The notes: a model not told the origin generated them from the letters alone. Positions 34,035-44,107 are shown, counted from the first letter of the stretch. The stretch is DNA of 64,000 bases from Nocardia sp. alder85J (GCF_020176955.2 NZ_JAIUCZ020000002.1:372001-436000), one strand, 5' to 3'. Made by a program: numbers and translations.

Positions 34035-35378
34035 TCAGTCGGCGGTGCGGTATTCGGCGTAGCCGGGAACCCAGTCGTGCATCAGGCGCATGAACGGGAC
34101 CTCGGCGTCGAGCTGGGCGGAGATGCCGATGGAGCCCATCAGGACGCGGAAGATCATGGCGTGCTGCGGGGGGAGTTGCAGCGACCACGAGGTGCGGATG
34201 TCCGGATCGGAGATGTCGGTGGCCCGGCCGGCGACCCGGCGCATCCAGCTGCGGGTGAAGTGGAAGGTCTCGGTGCGGATCGGGTCGGCGAACGGGCGCA
34301 TCAGGCTGTCGATCTCGCGGTGGGTGACCGTGCGGCCCGGCAGCACCCAGCCGTCGTCCTGCATCAGCTCGGTGAGCTCCTCGTAACGGTCCTCCGCCGC
34401 CAGCGCCACCATGCGGCCCAGGATCGGCGGGAAGCCGTCGGGCAGCGCCGCGCAGGCGCCGTAGTCGATGACCGCCAGCCGGCCGTCGGCCAGCATCATG
34501 AAGTTGCCGGGGTGCGGATCGCCGTGCAGCAGACCCACGATCGCCGGTGAGCAGAAGTTGAATTCCGCCATCAGGCTCGCCACCCGGTTACGCAGCTCGC
34601 GGGTGCCCTCGGGGTCCTCGATACCCTGCGCGATGATCGCCGACACCGGCGTGGCGTCCAGCCATTCGGACACCACCACCTTCGGGGCGCTGGCCACCAC
34701 CTTCGGCACCACGAACTGCGGGTGTCCGTCGAAACCCTTGGCGAAGGCGCGCTGGTTCCCGGCCTCGATGCGGTAGTCGAGTTCCTCCTCCATGCGTTCG
34801 GTGAGCTCGGCGATCACCGGTTTCACGTCGGAGGCCTGCAACAGCGTGCTGATCATGCCGGTCATCCGGCTCAGCGTCTTCAGGTCGGCGCGCAGCGCCT
34901 CGTCGGCCCCGGGATACTGCACCTTGACCGCGACCGGCCGGCCGTCGGACCACACCGCGCGATGCACCTGCCCGATGCTGGCCGAGGCGGCGGGCGTGTC
35001 GTCGAACTCCAGGAAGCGACGGCGCCACGCGGTGCCCAACTGCTGGTCCAGCACCCGGTGCACGGCGGCCGCCGGCATCGGGGGCGCTTCGGCTTGCAGC
35101 TTGGTGAGCGCCTCCCGATAGTGCTCCCCGAACTGCTCGGGTACCGCGGCCTCCATGACCGACAGCGCCTGTCCGAACTTCATGGCGCCGCCCTTGAGCT
35201 CGCCGAGCACGCTGAACAGCTGCTCGGCGGCCTGCTGGTTGAGCTGGGCGTTGATTTCGTGCCGGTCGCCACCCGCCAGGCGGCGGCCGAACCCGACCGC
35301 AGCGCGGCCGGCGATCCCGATCGGGATCTTGGCCAGCTTCGCATTGCGGGACGACCGGCGACTTACGATCTCTGACAC
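34035..35378 (-). CDS. ABC1/UbiB-family atypical kinase
   Basis: 447 aa. Motifs of the family in order: LKGGAMKFGQALS (KxGQ), an Ala-rich loop AASASIGQVHRA, the ion-pair Lys in VAVKVQYPG, an E in ELDYRIEAGN, and the catalytic HGDPHPGN and VIDYGAC. UbiB-type proteins bind ATP and help make or move lipophilic molecules such as quinones. It corresponds to Rv3197, beside whiB7. No membrane helix is visible. ATG start; it lies 71 bases downstream of the E1-like gene on the same strand. Confidence 0.9.
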   Translation of the reverse strand: MSEIVSRRSSRNAKLAKIPIGIAGRAAVGFGRRLAGGDRHEINAQLNQQAAEQLFSVLGELKGGAMKFGQALSVMEAAVPEQFGEHYREALTKLQAEAPPMPAAAVHRVLDQQLGTAWRRRFLEFDDTPAASASIGQVHRAVWSDGRPVAVKVQYPGADEALRADLKTLSRMTGMISTLLQASDVKPVIAELTERMEEELDYRIEAGNQRAFAKGFDGHPQFVVPKVVASAPKVVVSEWLDATPVSAIIAQGIEDPEGTRELRNRVASLMAEFNFCSPAIVGLLHGDPHPGNFMMLADGRLAVIDYGACAALPDGFPPILGRMVALAAEDRYEELTELMQDDGWVLPGRTVTHREIDSLMRPFADPIRTETFHFTRSWMRRVAGRATDISDPDIRTSWSLQLPPQHAMIFRVLMGSIGISAQLDAEVPFMRLMHDWVPGYAEYRTAD

Positions 35379-35449
35379 CCTCCCATCATGGCGGAATTAT
35401 CACGGAATGTGCCACGCGAATTGGGCCACGCATCCGCCGACCGGGCGAT

Positions 35450-36307
35450 TCATGGTGCAGATTCACCGAGACGGCGGCAGCCGCACGCCCGATGCGGGTG
35501 CCAGTGGCGGCTGTGGATGCGATGCGAATCGGGATCCAGTTCCAGCGTGACGTCGAGCGTCCGTGGCGGCCGGGCGACCCGGCCCGCGAGGATCACCTCC
35601 AGTTCCCGCAGCGCGAGCGCGGCGGTGGCGGCCACCGTCGCGGGTGTGGCGTAACCCACCCGCCCGAGCAACTGCGCCGCCAGATGCGGCCAGTGCGCGT
35701 CGAGCTCACCCCGGATCAGGTCCGCACAGCGCAGGCAGCTGGTGCCACCGGGCAGCACCAGCGGCCCGACGATGCCCCGCCCGTCTCGCACCCGTACCTG
35801 GAGATGCGGTACCCGATGCACGACGAGTGCGCTGACCAGCTGCGGCTCCGGTACCAGCAGATCGGTGAGCAACACCAGGTCCGCGCCTCGCGCCGCCGTC
35901 TCGGCTCCGTCGAGATCACGCGTGCGGGTGGGTCGCAGCCCGAGCCGCCGCACCCCCGTGGCCACCGCCTCCGACAGCGGCCCGCGCCCGTGTACATGGA
36001 TCGCCCGCACCCGGCCACCCCCGGCCTCCGGCAGCAACAGCAACCCGGCCGCCTCGATCTCCGCCAGCAACCGCAGCGTCGCATCGGGCTCGATCCCCAG
36101 CCGATCGGCCTGCCAGACCACCTCCGGATGACTGCGCAACCCGTCCAGCAACCGCAGGAATTCGACCACCACCTCCGACCCCACCCCCGGCGGCTCCAGC
36201 ACCACCGCCCGCTCCGGATCCCACCCCAGCTGCACCACCCCACCGGGCCGCCGCAGCACGGCCACCCGCGGATGCAGCATCGGCCCGGCAGGCCGGAACA
36301 TGGTCAT
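35450..36307 (-). CDS. Orphan E1-like / TOMM leader-binding-type protein
   Basis: 285 aa. A C-terminal module with SCLRCADLIR and a later CGCRR supplies two Cys pairs that would hold zinc, as in ThiF/E1-like cyclodehydratase partner proteins; the N-terminal part resembles the winged peptide-clamp region. It matches Rv3196 in place. Such proteins usually present a precursor peptide to a YcaO enzyme, but no YcaO gene or precursor is visible in this window, so it may have another role. The ATG overlaps the TGA of a possible small upstream frame (ATGA). Confidence 0.65.
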   Translation of the reverse strand: MTMFRPAGPMLHPRVAVLRRPGGVVQLGWDPERAVVLEPPGVGSEVVVEFLRLLDGLRSHPEVVWQADRLGIEPDATLRLLAEIEAAGLLLLPEAGGGRVRAIHVHGRGPLSEAVATGVRRLGLRPTRTRDLDGAETAARGADLVLLTDLLVPEPQLVSALVVHRVPHLQVRVRDGRGIVGPLVLPGGTSCLRCADLIRGELDAHWPHLAAQLLGRVGYATPATVAATAALALRELEVILAGRVARPPRTLDVTLELDPDSHRIHSRHWHPHRACGCRRLGESAP

Positions 36308-36567
36308 ACCGGGAAGTATCCCCAGCGCCTCTCCCGGAGAAAAGTCCCAGGCCACAGCCGCACACCGACCAAGATTTCGCATACCGTGCCCGCGCGCCGG
36401 TCATACCGGTCACCGACCGCGCGGACCCTGGAGCTTGCCGCCCACCATGTCGGCGCCTCGCACAAGGTATGTCGCGGTGCCCCGAACAGCGGGGCCGACG
36501 CGACCGGCCATTGTTGCACCGGGACCAGGCGGGCGATGTGTCGCGAGTCGGTGTTGTCGATCGTCAC
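36304..36567 (-). CDS. Possible small upstream gene coupled to the E1-like gene
   Basis: An 87-codon frame from GTG 36567 ends in TGA that overlaps the ATG of the E1-like gene. The first 30 codons have high third-position GC; the rest are mixed. No domain or ribosome site is recognised. The 346-base gap between the zincin and E1-like genes otherwise holds nothing. It may be non-coding. Confidence 0.25.
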   Translation of the reverse strand: MTIDNTDSRHIARLVPVQQWPVASAPLFGAPRHTLCEAPTWWAASSRVRAVGDRYDRRAGTVCEILVGVRLWPGTFLRERRWGYFPV

Positions 36568-36653
36568 GGGGCGTACCCCGGAGTCCGCTCACGCGGCGTC
36601 GGCGGCGATCGCGTTGCCGCCGAACGTCTCCCGCCCGGGACGGGTACCCGGGC

Positions 36654-38063
36654 TCAGGCGAGAGTGCCGCCCTCGTCGGATTCCGGTTTGTCGTCACCGG
36701 ATTCGCGTTCCTTGCGCTCCCGCTCGGCACGCTCCCGCGCCTCGGTCTCGGCGAGCTGGGCCAGCGGGTCGTCGAACAGGCCCGTGCCGCCGCCGACCAC
36801 GCCGTCGATGAAGCCGGCCGGGTTGTCCAGGTCGTCGGAGGTGGGGAGCAGGTCGGGGTGGGCCCAGACCGCGTCGCGGGCCTCCAGGCCGGCGTCGGTG
36901 GTCAGCCGCCGCCACAGCGTGGCCGCCTCGCGCAGCTTGCGCGGCCGCAGCTCCAGGCCGACCAGGGTGGCGAAGGTCTGTTCGGCGGGACCGCCGGAGG
37001 CGCGGCGGCGGCGCAGGGTCTCGGCGAAGGCGCTCGCGCCGGGCAGCCGGTCGCCGACGGCATCGGCGACCACGATCTCCACCCAGCCCTCGATCAGCGC
37101 CAGCAGGGTCTCCAGCCGTTCCAGCGCGGCCTTCTGTTCCGGGGTGGTCTGCGGCTCGAAGGTGCCCTGCGACAACAGCTCCTCCAGCTTGGACGGGTCG
37201 GCCAGCGCCATCGGATCCAAGTTTTGCGCGGCCTGCTCGATCGCCGAGAAGTCCATCCGGATACCGGTGGCGTAGGACTCCACCGCGCCCAGCACCTGCT
37301 GCCGCAGCCACGGCACGTGGGCGAACAGCCGCTGGTGGGCGGCCTCGCGGGCGGCGAGGTACACCAGCACCTCACTCTCGGGCCGCTCCAGGCCCTGGGC
37401 GAATTCCGAGATGGCCGCGGGCAGCAGCGCCGCGGTACCGGCCGGCCCCAGCGGCAGGCCGATATCGGTGGAGGTCAGGACCTCCTTGGCCAGCTGGCCG
37501 AGGGCGTTGCCCAGCTGTGAGCCGAACGCCATACCGCCCATCTGCCCGAGCATGCCGATCATCGGGGCCGCGAACTGCTTGGCCTCCTCGGGCAGCGTCG
37601 AGGTCCACATGCCGGAGACCTGCGCGGCGACCGGATCACACAGCCGCTTCCAGGTGGGGACCGTCTCCTCGATCCAATCGTTCGGCGTCCACGCCACCGT
37701 CTTCGAGGCGCCGGCGGGCAGTGTGGTGACGGCGTCGAGCCACAGCTCGGCGAGATGCGCGGCATCGGCCACGGCGCTGCGGGAACCGGCCGAGACCGGG
37801 GCGACCGTCGAGCCGAGCTGCTGGCGGGCCAGCCGCTTGGCGAGGTCGTAGTTGACCGGTCCGGCCTGGCTGCCCGGCTGACCCATCGTCGCGAACATCT
37901 GACCCAGCGAGGACAACATCTGGCCGAGCGCGGCCGGATCGAATCCGGCTCCGGAACCACCGATCGGGAATCCGAACGGATTGTTCGCGCCGGAACCCGA
38001 CCGATCGTCCCGCTTGTCCGGGTCGTCGTCGCGGTTCGAGAAACCGAAGGGCACGTCGCTCAT
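36654..38063 (-). CDS. Zinc-dependent metalloprotease-like protein (DUF2342/Zincin_2)
   Basis: 469 aa. After a Gly/Asp/Arg-rich N-terminal tail (GFSNRDDDPDKRDDRSGSG) comes a helical domain. REAAHQRLFAHVPWL holds the family's variant of HExxH (E-x-x-H), and IEGWVEIVVADAV gives the further Glu ligand, as in the actinobacterial F420-linked 'putative hydrolase' group. The C-terminus is charged and likely disordered (ERAERERKERESGDD). It corresponds to Rv3195. Catalysis has not been shown for this family to my knowledge. It is divergent from the PDZ protease gene 50 bases away. Confidence 0.85.
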   Translation of the reverse strand: MSDVPFGFSNRDDDPDKRDDRSGSGANNPFGFPIGGSGAGFDPAALGQMLSSLGQMFATMGQPGSQAGPVNYDLAKRLARQQLGSTVAPVSAGSRSAVADAAHLAELWLDAVTTLPAGASKTVAWTPNDWIEETVPTWKRLCDPVAAQVSGMWTSTLPEEAKQFAAPMIGMLGQMGGMAFGSQLGNALGQLAKEVLTSTDIGLPLGPAGTAALLPAAISEFAQGLERPESEVLVYLAAREAAHQRLFAHVPWLRQQVLGAVESYATGIRMDFSAIEQAAQNLDPMALADPSKLEELLSQGTFEPQTTPEQKAALERLETLLALIEGWVEIVVADAVGDRLPGASAFAETLRRRRASGGPAEQTFATLVGLELRPRKLREAATLWRRLTTDAGLEARDAVWAHPDLLPTSDDLDNPAGFIDGVVGGGTGLFDDPLAQLAETEARERAERERKERESGDDKPESDEGGTLA

Positions 38064-38113
38064 AGAGCTAACGTTACGCTGGTGCCGTAGGCCGAGCCGC
38101 TACTGTGGGCCGG

Positions 38114-39139
38114 GTGAACCGTCGGATCCTCACCCTGATCGCGGCCCTGCTGCCCATTCTCGTGCTCGGTGTCGTCGGCAGTGCCGTAGAGGTGCCTTTC
38201 GTCGCCTTGGGGCCTGGTCCCACTTTCAATACGCTCGGTGAGGTCGAGGGTAAACAGGTGGTCGATGTGCAGGGCGCACCGGTCGATCCGACCTCCGGAA
38301 ACCTGAATATGACCACGGTCTCCGTTCGCGACGGGCTGAATATCTTCGAGGCGTTCGGGCTGTGGGCCGACGGCCGGTTCGGCTTGGTGCCGCGTGCCGA
38401 GGTGTACCCCCCGGGCGTGCCGCGCGATCAGGTCGACAAGTCGAATCAGCAGGACTTCAAGGATTCCGAGGACAACGCCGAACTCGCCGCTCTGCATTAT
38501 CTGAAGTACCCGACCCGGGTGCGGCTGCGGGTGGTCGCCGACGACGGCCCGGCCAAGGGCCTGCTCAACGTGGGCGACGAATTGGTCAGCGTCGCAGGCA
38601 AACCCGTCGCGTCCTCGCAGGACGTGGTGGACGCGGTGCGCGGCGCGCAGCCGAACACACTGGTGCCGATCGTGCTGCGCCGCAACGGCGCCGAGCAGAC
38701 CGTGCAGGTGAAACTGGGTGCGCGCCCGGATGATTCGACCAAGGGCTATCTCGGCGTGACGCCGGACGAGACGGCGCAGGGCCCGTTGCAGGTCACCTTC
38801 AACCTGGCCGATATCGGCGGCCCGTCCGCCGGTCTGATGTTCAGCCTGGCTCTCATCGACAAGCTCAGCAGCGGAACCCTCAACGGCGGCAAGTTCGTCG
38901 CGGGCACCGGCACCATCGACCCGCAGGGCAAGGTCGGCCCGATCGGCGGCATCCAATACAAGATGATCGCCGCTCGCGAGGCCGGTGCGGAGACCTTCCT
39001 GGTCCCCGCCGACAACTGCAACGAGGCCAAACAGCGCACCCCGTCGGGCCTGCGGCTGGTCAAGGTCGACACCCTGACCACCGCCGTGCAGTCCCTGGAG
39101 GCGATCACCGCCGGCCAGGCGACCCCCACCTGCGGCTGA
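38114..39139 (+). CDS. Membrane-anchored PDZ / Lon-like (S16) protease
   Basis: 341 aa. An N-terminal membrane anchor (ILTLIAALLPILVLGVVG) is followed by FVALGPGPTFNTLGE, a PDZ domain (GLLNVGDELVSVAGKPV) and a Lon-type protease domain with catalytic Ser in GGPSAGLMFS and Lys in GGIQYKM. The ATPase part of Lon is absent. It should act outside the membrane on exported proteins. It corresponds to Rv3194c. The GTG at 38114 (V-N-R-R-I-L) was chosen by resemblance to the mycobacterial start; GTG 38105 is in frame just upstream. It converges on the PPA1309-family gene. Confidence 0.9.
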   Translation: MNRRILTLIAALLPILVLGVVGSAVEVPFVALGPGPTFNTLGEVEGKQVVDVQGAPVDPTSGNLNMTTVSVRDGLNIFEAFGLWADGRFGLVPRAEVYPPGVPRDQVDKSNQQDFKDSEDNAELAALHYLKYPTRVRLRVVADDGPAKGLLNVGDELVSVAGKPVASSQDVVDAVRGAQPNTLVPIVLRRNGAEQTVQVKLGARPDDSTKGYLGVTPDETAQGPLQVTFNLADIGGPSAGLMFSLALIDKLSSGTLNGGKFVAGTGTIDPQGKVGPIGGIQYKMIAAREAGAETFLVPADNCNEAKQRTPSGLRLVKVDTLTTAVQSLEAITAGQATPTCG

Positions 39140-39143
39140 GCCG

Positions 39144-39734
39144 CTACTCCGGGTCGTTCTCCAGCGTGTTGCGCAGCGCCTCGACGATCTCCCCGGCGAG
39201 GTTGGGATAGGTCCGCAGGTCCAGGTCGCCGAACGGATCCTCCTCGTCGTCGTCCGGCCTGACCTGCAACAGGGCCAGCGAGGTGCCGTCGCGCAGCACC
39301 CCCGCGTACAGCCGGGCATCCCGGCGGTCCGGATGGGTGGCCGCGGCGTCCCGGGCCGCCTGGTCGGCCGCGTCGCGATCGGCCAGCACCGGCAGCATCG
39401 CGTCGTCCAGCGCCTGTTCGGCGTCCGGGGGCAGCACCACGATCTGCCGCACCAGCACACATCCGGTCACCGCGTCCGGCCAGCTGGTGGTGGCGAGGAA
39501 TTCGTCCAGTGCCAGTTCGCCTTCCACGTCCTCGGGAAACGGCTCCTGTGCGATCGGGGTGAGTTCGGCGCCGTCGTCGAGCTGGTCCTGCAACGTCGGC
39601 TCGGCCGCCACCAGATCCATGGTCGGCACCAGCGCGAACATCTGCGGCGGGCGGTCCCAGCCCTCGGCGTCGGCGTATTCCGCGACCTCGCGGATGCAAC
39701 GGTAGAGAGCGGAGGCTGGGTTACCAAGAGTCAC
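39144..39734 (-). CDS. PPA1309-family protein
   Basis: 196 aa, acidic, soluble. LYRCIREVAEYADAEGWDRPPQ followed by PTxxLVAAEPTLQDQL and FLATTSWPDAVTGC is the pattern I know as the PPA1309 family, conserved in actinobacteria with unknown role. The GTG at 39734 has no ribosome site, but a -10-like TACAGT (39748-39743) lies just 8 bases ahead of it, so a leaderless message is likely. It is divergent from the UPF0182 gene and ends four bases from the PDZ protease stop. Confidence 0.8.
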   Translation of the reverse strand: MTLGNPASALYRCIREVAEYADAEGWDRPPQMFALVPTMDLVAAEPTLQDQLDDGAELTPIAQEPFPEDVEGELALDEFLATTSWPDAVTGCVLVRQIVVLPPDAEQALDDAMLPVLADRDAADQAARDAAATHPDRRDARLYAGVLRDGTSLALLQVRPDDDEEDPFGDLDLRTYPNLAGEIVEALRNTLENDPE

Positions 39735-39913
39735 GGGTGGCAACTGTAAAGCCTCCAGCACACCCGCGGACACCCAGCGCGCCCTGGTGGCGAGGCATTG
39801 CGATCCAAGGCAAGCCGTTTTACGTAGAGTGGGGCGCGATGGTCCGCTGGGACCACCCCGACATCGGAGCGGCGTGCAGTGATGGGCGCCGCCGGACCTG
39901 GGAGAGTGGCATC

Positions 39914-42913
39914 GTGGGCATGCGCCCCCCGACAGGCTTACCAACGCTGTCTCGACGCAGCCGGGTGCTGCTTTTGACGGCTCTCGTGCTGGCGGCGCTG
40001 CTGCTGGTCGGGCCGCGGCTGACCGACGCGTATACCAACTGGTTGTGGTTCGGTGAGGTCGGATTCCGGCGGGTGTACGGCACCGTACTGCTCACCCGGA
40101 TCCTGTTGTTCCTGGTCGTCGCGGTCGCCGTGGGTGCGGTGATCTGGCTGGCGATGCTGTTCGCCTACCGGGCGCGACCGGTGTTCGTGCCGACCGCCGG
40201 GCCCAACGACCCCATCGCGCGCTACCGCACCACGGTGATGGGCCGGTTGCGGCTGTTCGGGATCGGCATCCCCGGCCTGGTCGGTCTGCTGTCCGGGCTG
40301 GTGGCACAGTCGAGTTGGGTGACGGTGCAGTTGTTCCTGCACGGTGGCGCATTTCATATCAAGGATCCGCAGTTCGGCCTCGACGTCGGCTTCTACGCCT
40401 TCGATCTGCCGTTCTACAAGATGCTGCTGAACTGGATGTTCGTCGCGATCGTGATCGCGTTCTTCGCGAATCTGATCACGCACTACGTCTTCGGCGGTCT
40501 GCGGCTGTCCGGTCGCGAGGGCACGCTGACCCGCCCGGCGCGTATCCAGCTGGCGGTGATCGCCGGATTGTTCGTGCTGCTCAAGGCGATCGCGTACTGG
40601 TTCGACCGCTACTCGCTGCTGTCGAGCACCCGCAAGGAGTCGACCTTCACCGGCGGTTCCTACACCGACATCAACGCGGTGCTGCCGGCGAAGCTGATCC
40701 TGTTGTCGATCGCGGTGATCTGCGCGGTGGCGTTCTTCGCCGGTGTGGTGCTGCGGGATCTGCGGGTGCCGGCGATGGCGGCGGCGCTGCTGGTGCTGTC
40801 GTCGATCCTGGTGGGCGCGGTGTGGCCGCTGATCGTGGAGCAGTTCGAGGTGCGGCCGAACGCCGCCACCAAGGAATCCGCCTACATCCAGCGCAACATC
40901 ACCGCCACCCGGCAGGCGTACGGGCTCACCGACGACAAGGTCTCCTACGTCGACTACAAGGGTGTGGAGACCAAGGACCCGTCGACGATCCCGGCCGATC
41001 AGCAGACCATCAAGAACATCCGGCTGCTGGATCCGAACCTGTTGACGCAGACCTTCATCCAGCGCCAGCAGCTCCAGAACTTCTACGGTTTCCCGGATCC
41101 GCTGGACATCGATCGCTACACCATCAACGGCGAGGTGCAGGACTACATCGTCGCCGCGCGGGAACTGGTGCCGCAGAACCTGTCCGGCAACCAGACCGAC
41201 TGGATCAACAAGCACACCGTCTACACCCACGGCGACGGTTTCGTGGCCGCGCCGGCCAACCGGGTGAACGTCGCGCCGCCCAAGGAGACCCAGCAGGCGG
41301 CGACCGGCTCCGGCAGCAGCAACCCCTCCACCGGCGGTTACGGCTATCCGGTGTTCAACCTGGGGGACCAGTCCACGGTCAGTGACCTGTTCACGCCGAA
41401 GGACAAGCAGGCCATCAAGGTCGATCAGCCGCGCATCTACTACGGCGAGATGATCTCCAAGTCGGATGCCGACTACGCGATCGTCGGCGGCAACGGCCAG
41501 CCGCCGCGCGAATACGACACCGGCACCGATCAATACACCTACACCGGTCAGGGTGGCGTGCCGATCGGCAACTGGTTCAACCGTTTCGCCTTCGCCGCCA
41601 AGTACGCCGAGCGCAACATCCTGTTCTCCGGCGCCATCGGATCGGATTCGAAGATCATCTTCAATCGCGATCCGCGGGACCGGGTGCAGCAGGTGGCGCC
41701 CTGGCTGACCGCCGACGGCGCCGTCTATCCGGCGGTGGTCGGTGGCCGCATCCTGTGGATCGTCGACGCGTACACCACGCTCGACAACTTCCCCTACGCG
41801 CAGCGCACCTCGCTGGACGGGGTCGCGGAGGATTCGATCGATCAGAACACCGGCCGGGTGCTGCCCCGCAAGGAGGTCAGCTATATCCGCAACTCGGTGA
41901 AGGCGACCGTCGACGCCTACGACGGTACGGTGACCCTCTACGAGGTCGATCCGACCGATCCGGTGCTGCAAGCCTGGCGCGGGGTGTTCCCCGGCACGGT
42001 GAAGCCCGCCAGCGCGGTGTCGCCGGAACTGCGGGCGCACTTCCGCTATCCGGAGGATCTGTTCAAGGTGCAGCGGGAGATGCTGGCCCGCTACCACGTC
42101 AACGATCCGCGAGAGTTCTTCACCAACAACGCCTTCTGGTCGGTGCCCAGCGATCCGACCTCGGACGCGCCGACGACCGCGCATCAACCGCCGTACTACG
42201 TGCTGATGGGCGATCCGAAGACCGGTAAGGCCCAGTTCCGGTTGACCAGCGCGATGGTCGGCTTCCGCCGGAACTTCCTGGCGGCCTATATATCCGTGGA
42301 TTCCGACCCGGACAACTACGGCAGGTTCACCGTGCTGCGGCTGCCGACGGATTCGCAGACCCCGGGCCCGCAACAGGTTCAGACGTCGATGACCACGGAC
42401 GCCCGGGTGTCCAGTGACCGGACGGTGCTCACCGGCGGCAATACCAACAAGATCAAGTATGGCAACCTGCTGACGCTGCCGATCGGCGACGGTGGCGTGC
42501 TGTATGTCGAACCCTGGTATCTGGAACGCAACAGCGGGCCGAACGCCGCCTCCTTCCCCCAGCTGGTCAAGGTGCTGGCCAGCTACGGCGACAAGGTCGG
42601 CTATCAGGCCACGCTCGGTGACGCGCTCAACGACGTGAAGGACGGTCTGGGCGGCGGCGCCACCCAGCAGCCCGGTCAGCAGTCGGTGCTGCCCCCGAGC
42701 CAGCCCAGTACCCAGCCCTCCCCGAGTACCTCGGTGCCGCCGCCGGTGCTGCCCCCCACCGGGTCGGCCGGCCGCGACGCCGCGGTCAAGGAGATGAACG
42801 ACGCCCTGAAGTCCGTCGAGGACGCGCAGCACTCCGGCGATCTCGGCCAGCTCGGCCGGGCCCTGGAGGTTTTGCAGAAGGCGATCGACGACTACAACAA
42901 GACCGGAGGATAG
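39914..42913 (+). CDS. UPF0182 large membrane protein
   Basis: 999 aa. Seven or so membrane helices fill the first 330 residues (for example VLLLTALVLAALLLVGPRL and LILLSIAVICAVAFFAGVV), then a large extracytoplasmic domain of about 600 residues with conserved stretches such as KNIRLLDPNL and HTVYTHGDGF, and a Pro/Ser/Gln-rich tail near the C-terminus. It matches Rv3193c, a conserved actinobacterial protein of unknown function. GTG start (GTGGGCATGCGC) agrees with the mycobacterial N-terminus MGMRP, with GGGAG upstream. A 30-base palindrome ends the transcript. Confidence 0.92.
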   Translation: MGMRPPTGLPTLSRRSRVLLLTALVLAALLLVGPRLTDAYTNWLWFGEVGFRRVYGTVLLTRILLFLVVAVAVGAVIWLAMLFAYRARPVFVPTAGPNDPIARYRTTVMGRLRLFGIGIPGLVGLLSGLVAQSSWVTVQLFLHGGAFHIKDPQFGLDVGFYAFDLPFYKMLLNWMFVAIVIAFFANLITHYVFGGLRLSGREGTLTRPARIQLAVIAGLFVLLKAIAYWFDRYSLLSSTRKESTFTGGSYTDINAVLPAKLILLSIAVICAVAFFAGVVLRDLRVPAMAAALLVLSSILVGAVWPLIVEQFEVRPNAATKESAYIQRNITATRQAYGLTDDKVSYVDYKGVETKDPSTIPADQQTIKNIRLLDPNLLTQTFIQRQQLQNFYGFPDPLDIDRYTINGEVQDYIVAARELVPQNLSGNQTDWINKHTVYTHGDGFVAAPANRVNVAPPKETQQAATGSGSSNPSTGGYGYPVFNLGDQSTVSDLFTPKDKQAIKVDQPRIYYGEMISKSDADYAIVGGNGQPPREYDTGTDQYTYTGQGGVPIGNWFNRFAFAAKYAERNILFSGAIGSDSKIIFNRDPRDRVQQVAPWLTADGAVYPAVVGGRILWIVDAYTTLDNFPYAQRTSLDGVAEDSIDQNTGRVLPRKEVSYIRNSVKATVDAYDGTVTLYEVDPTDPVLQAWRGVFPGTVKPASAVSPELRAHFRYPEDLFKVQREMLARYHVNDPREFFTNNAFWSVPSDPTSDAPTTAHQPPYYVLMGDPKTGKAQFRLTSAMVGFRRNFLAAYISVDSDPDNYGRFTVLRLPTDSQTPGPQQVQTSMTTDARVSSDRTVLTGGNTNKIKYGNLLTLPIGDGGVLYVEPWYLERNSGPNAASFPQLVKVLASYGDKVGYQATLGDALNDVKDGLGGGATQQPGQQSVLPPSQPSTQPSPSTSVPPPVLPPTGSAGRDAAVKEMNDALKSVEDAQHSGDLGQLGRALEVLQKAIDDYNKTGG

Positions 42914-42934
42914 CGGCCCCGGAAGGAAACGTGC

Positions 42935-42964
42935 GGCGCTGCCATCCGATCGGATGGCAGCGCC
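42935..42964. terminator. Perfect 30-bp palindrome, bidirectional terminator
   Basis: Thirteen-base arms GGCGCTGCCATCC / GGATGGCAGCGCC flank GATC, itself symmetric. It sits between the converging UPF0182 and Rpf-like genes. Confidence 0.8.
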
Positions 42965-42987
42965 GTTCCCGTTGCGGGAGAACTCGT

Positions 42988-43671
<684 letters not shown>

Positions 43672-43715
43672 TTAACGAAGGAATTCGATCAGATCACGTC
43701 TTGATAACACAGGTA

Positions 43716-43721
43716 ATTGTA
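43716..43721 (-). promoter_or_regulatory. Candidate -10 element of the Rpf-like gene
   Basis: TACAAT on the minus strand, in an AT-rich stretch, would start transcription near 43709 and leave a leader of about 180 bases that contains the whole folded region. No convincing -35 is present at normal spacing, consistent with activator dependence. Confidence 0.4.
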
Positions 43722-43807
43722 TGAAACGCATAACCGCGTAAAGGGTTTCGTTGCAGGTGGGCAATGCCTCGAGCGTAAGTTCTGGACGGTCTGTTATCTG
43801 GACGTGA

Positions 43808-43845
43808 TGTGCTGTTAATCACACAGCCGAGGTGACTTGCGTCAC
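43808..43845. promoter_or_regulatory. Two CRP-type binding sites
   Basis: TGTGC-N6-TCACA at 43808-43823 and GTGA-N6-TCAC at 43832-43845, with centres 23 bases apart. Both contain the GTG-N8-CAC core used by mycobacterial CRP. M. tuberculosis rpfA is a known CRP target, which supports function here. Confidence 0.6.
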
Positions 43846-44002
43846 GTTTGCTGGCTTCGAATCTGGCGACGCGCGCGACTGCACGCCGAAACACGCATGA
43901 TTTCGCGCGGCGCGAGAATCGAAATATCCGGTTCCGTACGGGATCAAAGTCTTTCCGAGCGGAAATACCAAGCGTCACACAGCGTGTGCCGTTGAGACAT
44001 TA

Positions 44003-44061
44003 CCGGCGTACCGGTCGCGCCGCGCTGCGGGTGAACCGCGGCGGCGCGACCGGTACGCCGG
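44003..44061. repeat. 21-bp perfect inverted repeat
   Basis: Arms 44003-44023 and 44041-44061 are exact complements around a 17-base loop. It stands alone in the 290-base stretch between the CRP sites and the thiolase-like gene, beyond that gene's own terminator. It could be a second terminator or a protein-binding palindrome. Confidence 0.7.
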
Positions 44062-44077
44062 AATGTCCTGATATGCG

Positions 44078-44107
44078 TCGGGACCGAGGCGCGTGCCTCG
44101 GTCCCGA
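44078..44107 (-). terminator. Terminator after the thiolase-like gene
   Basis: Perfect 13-bp stem (44078-44090 with 44095-44107) and GCGT loop, 31 bases past the stop codon. Seventeen bases further on is the 21-bp inverted repeat. Confidence 0.75.
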
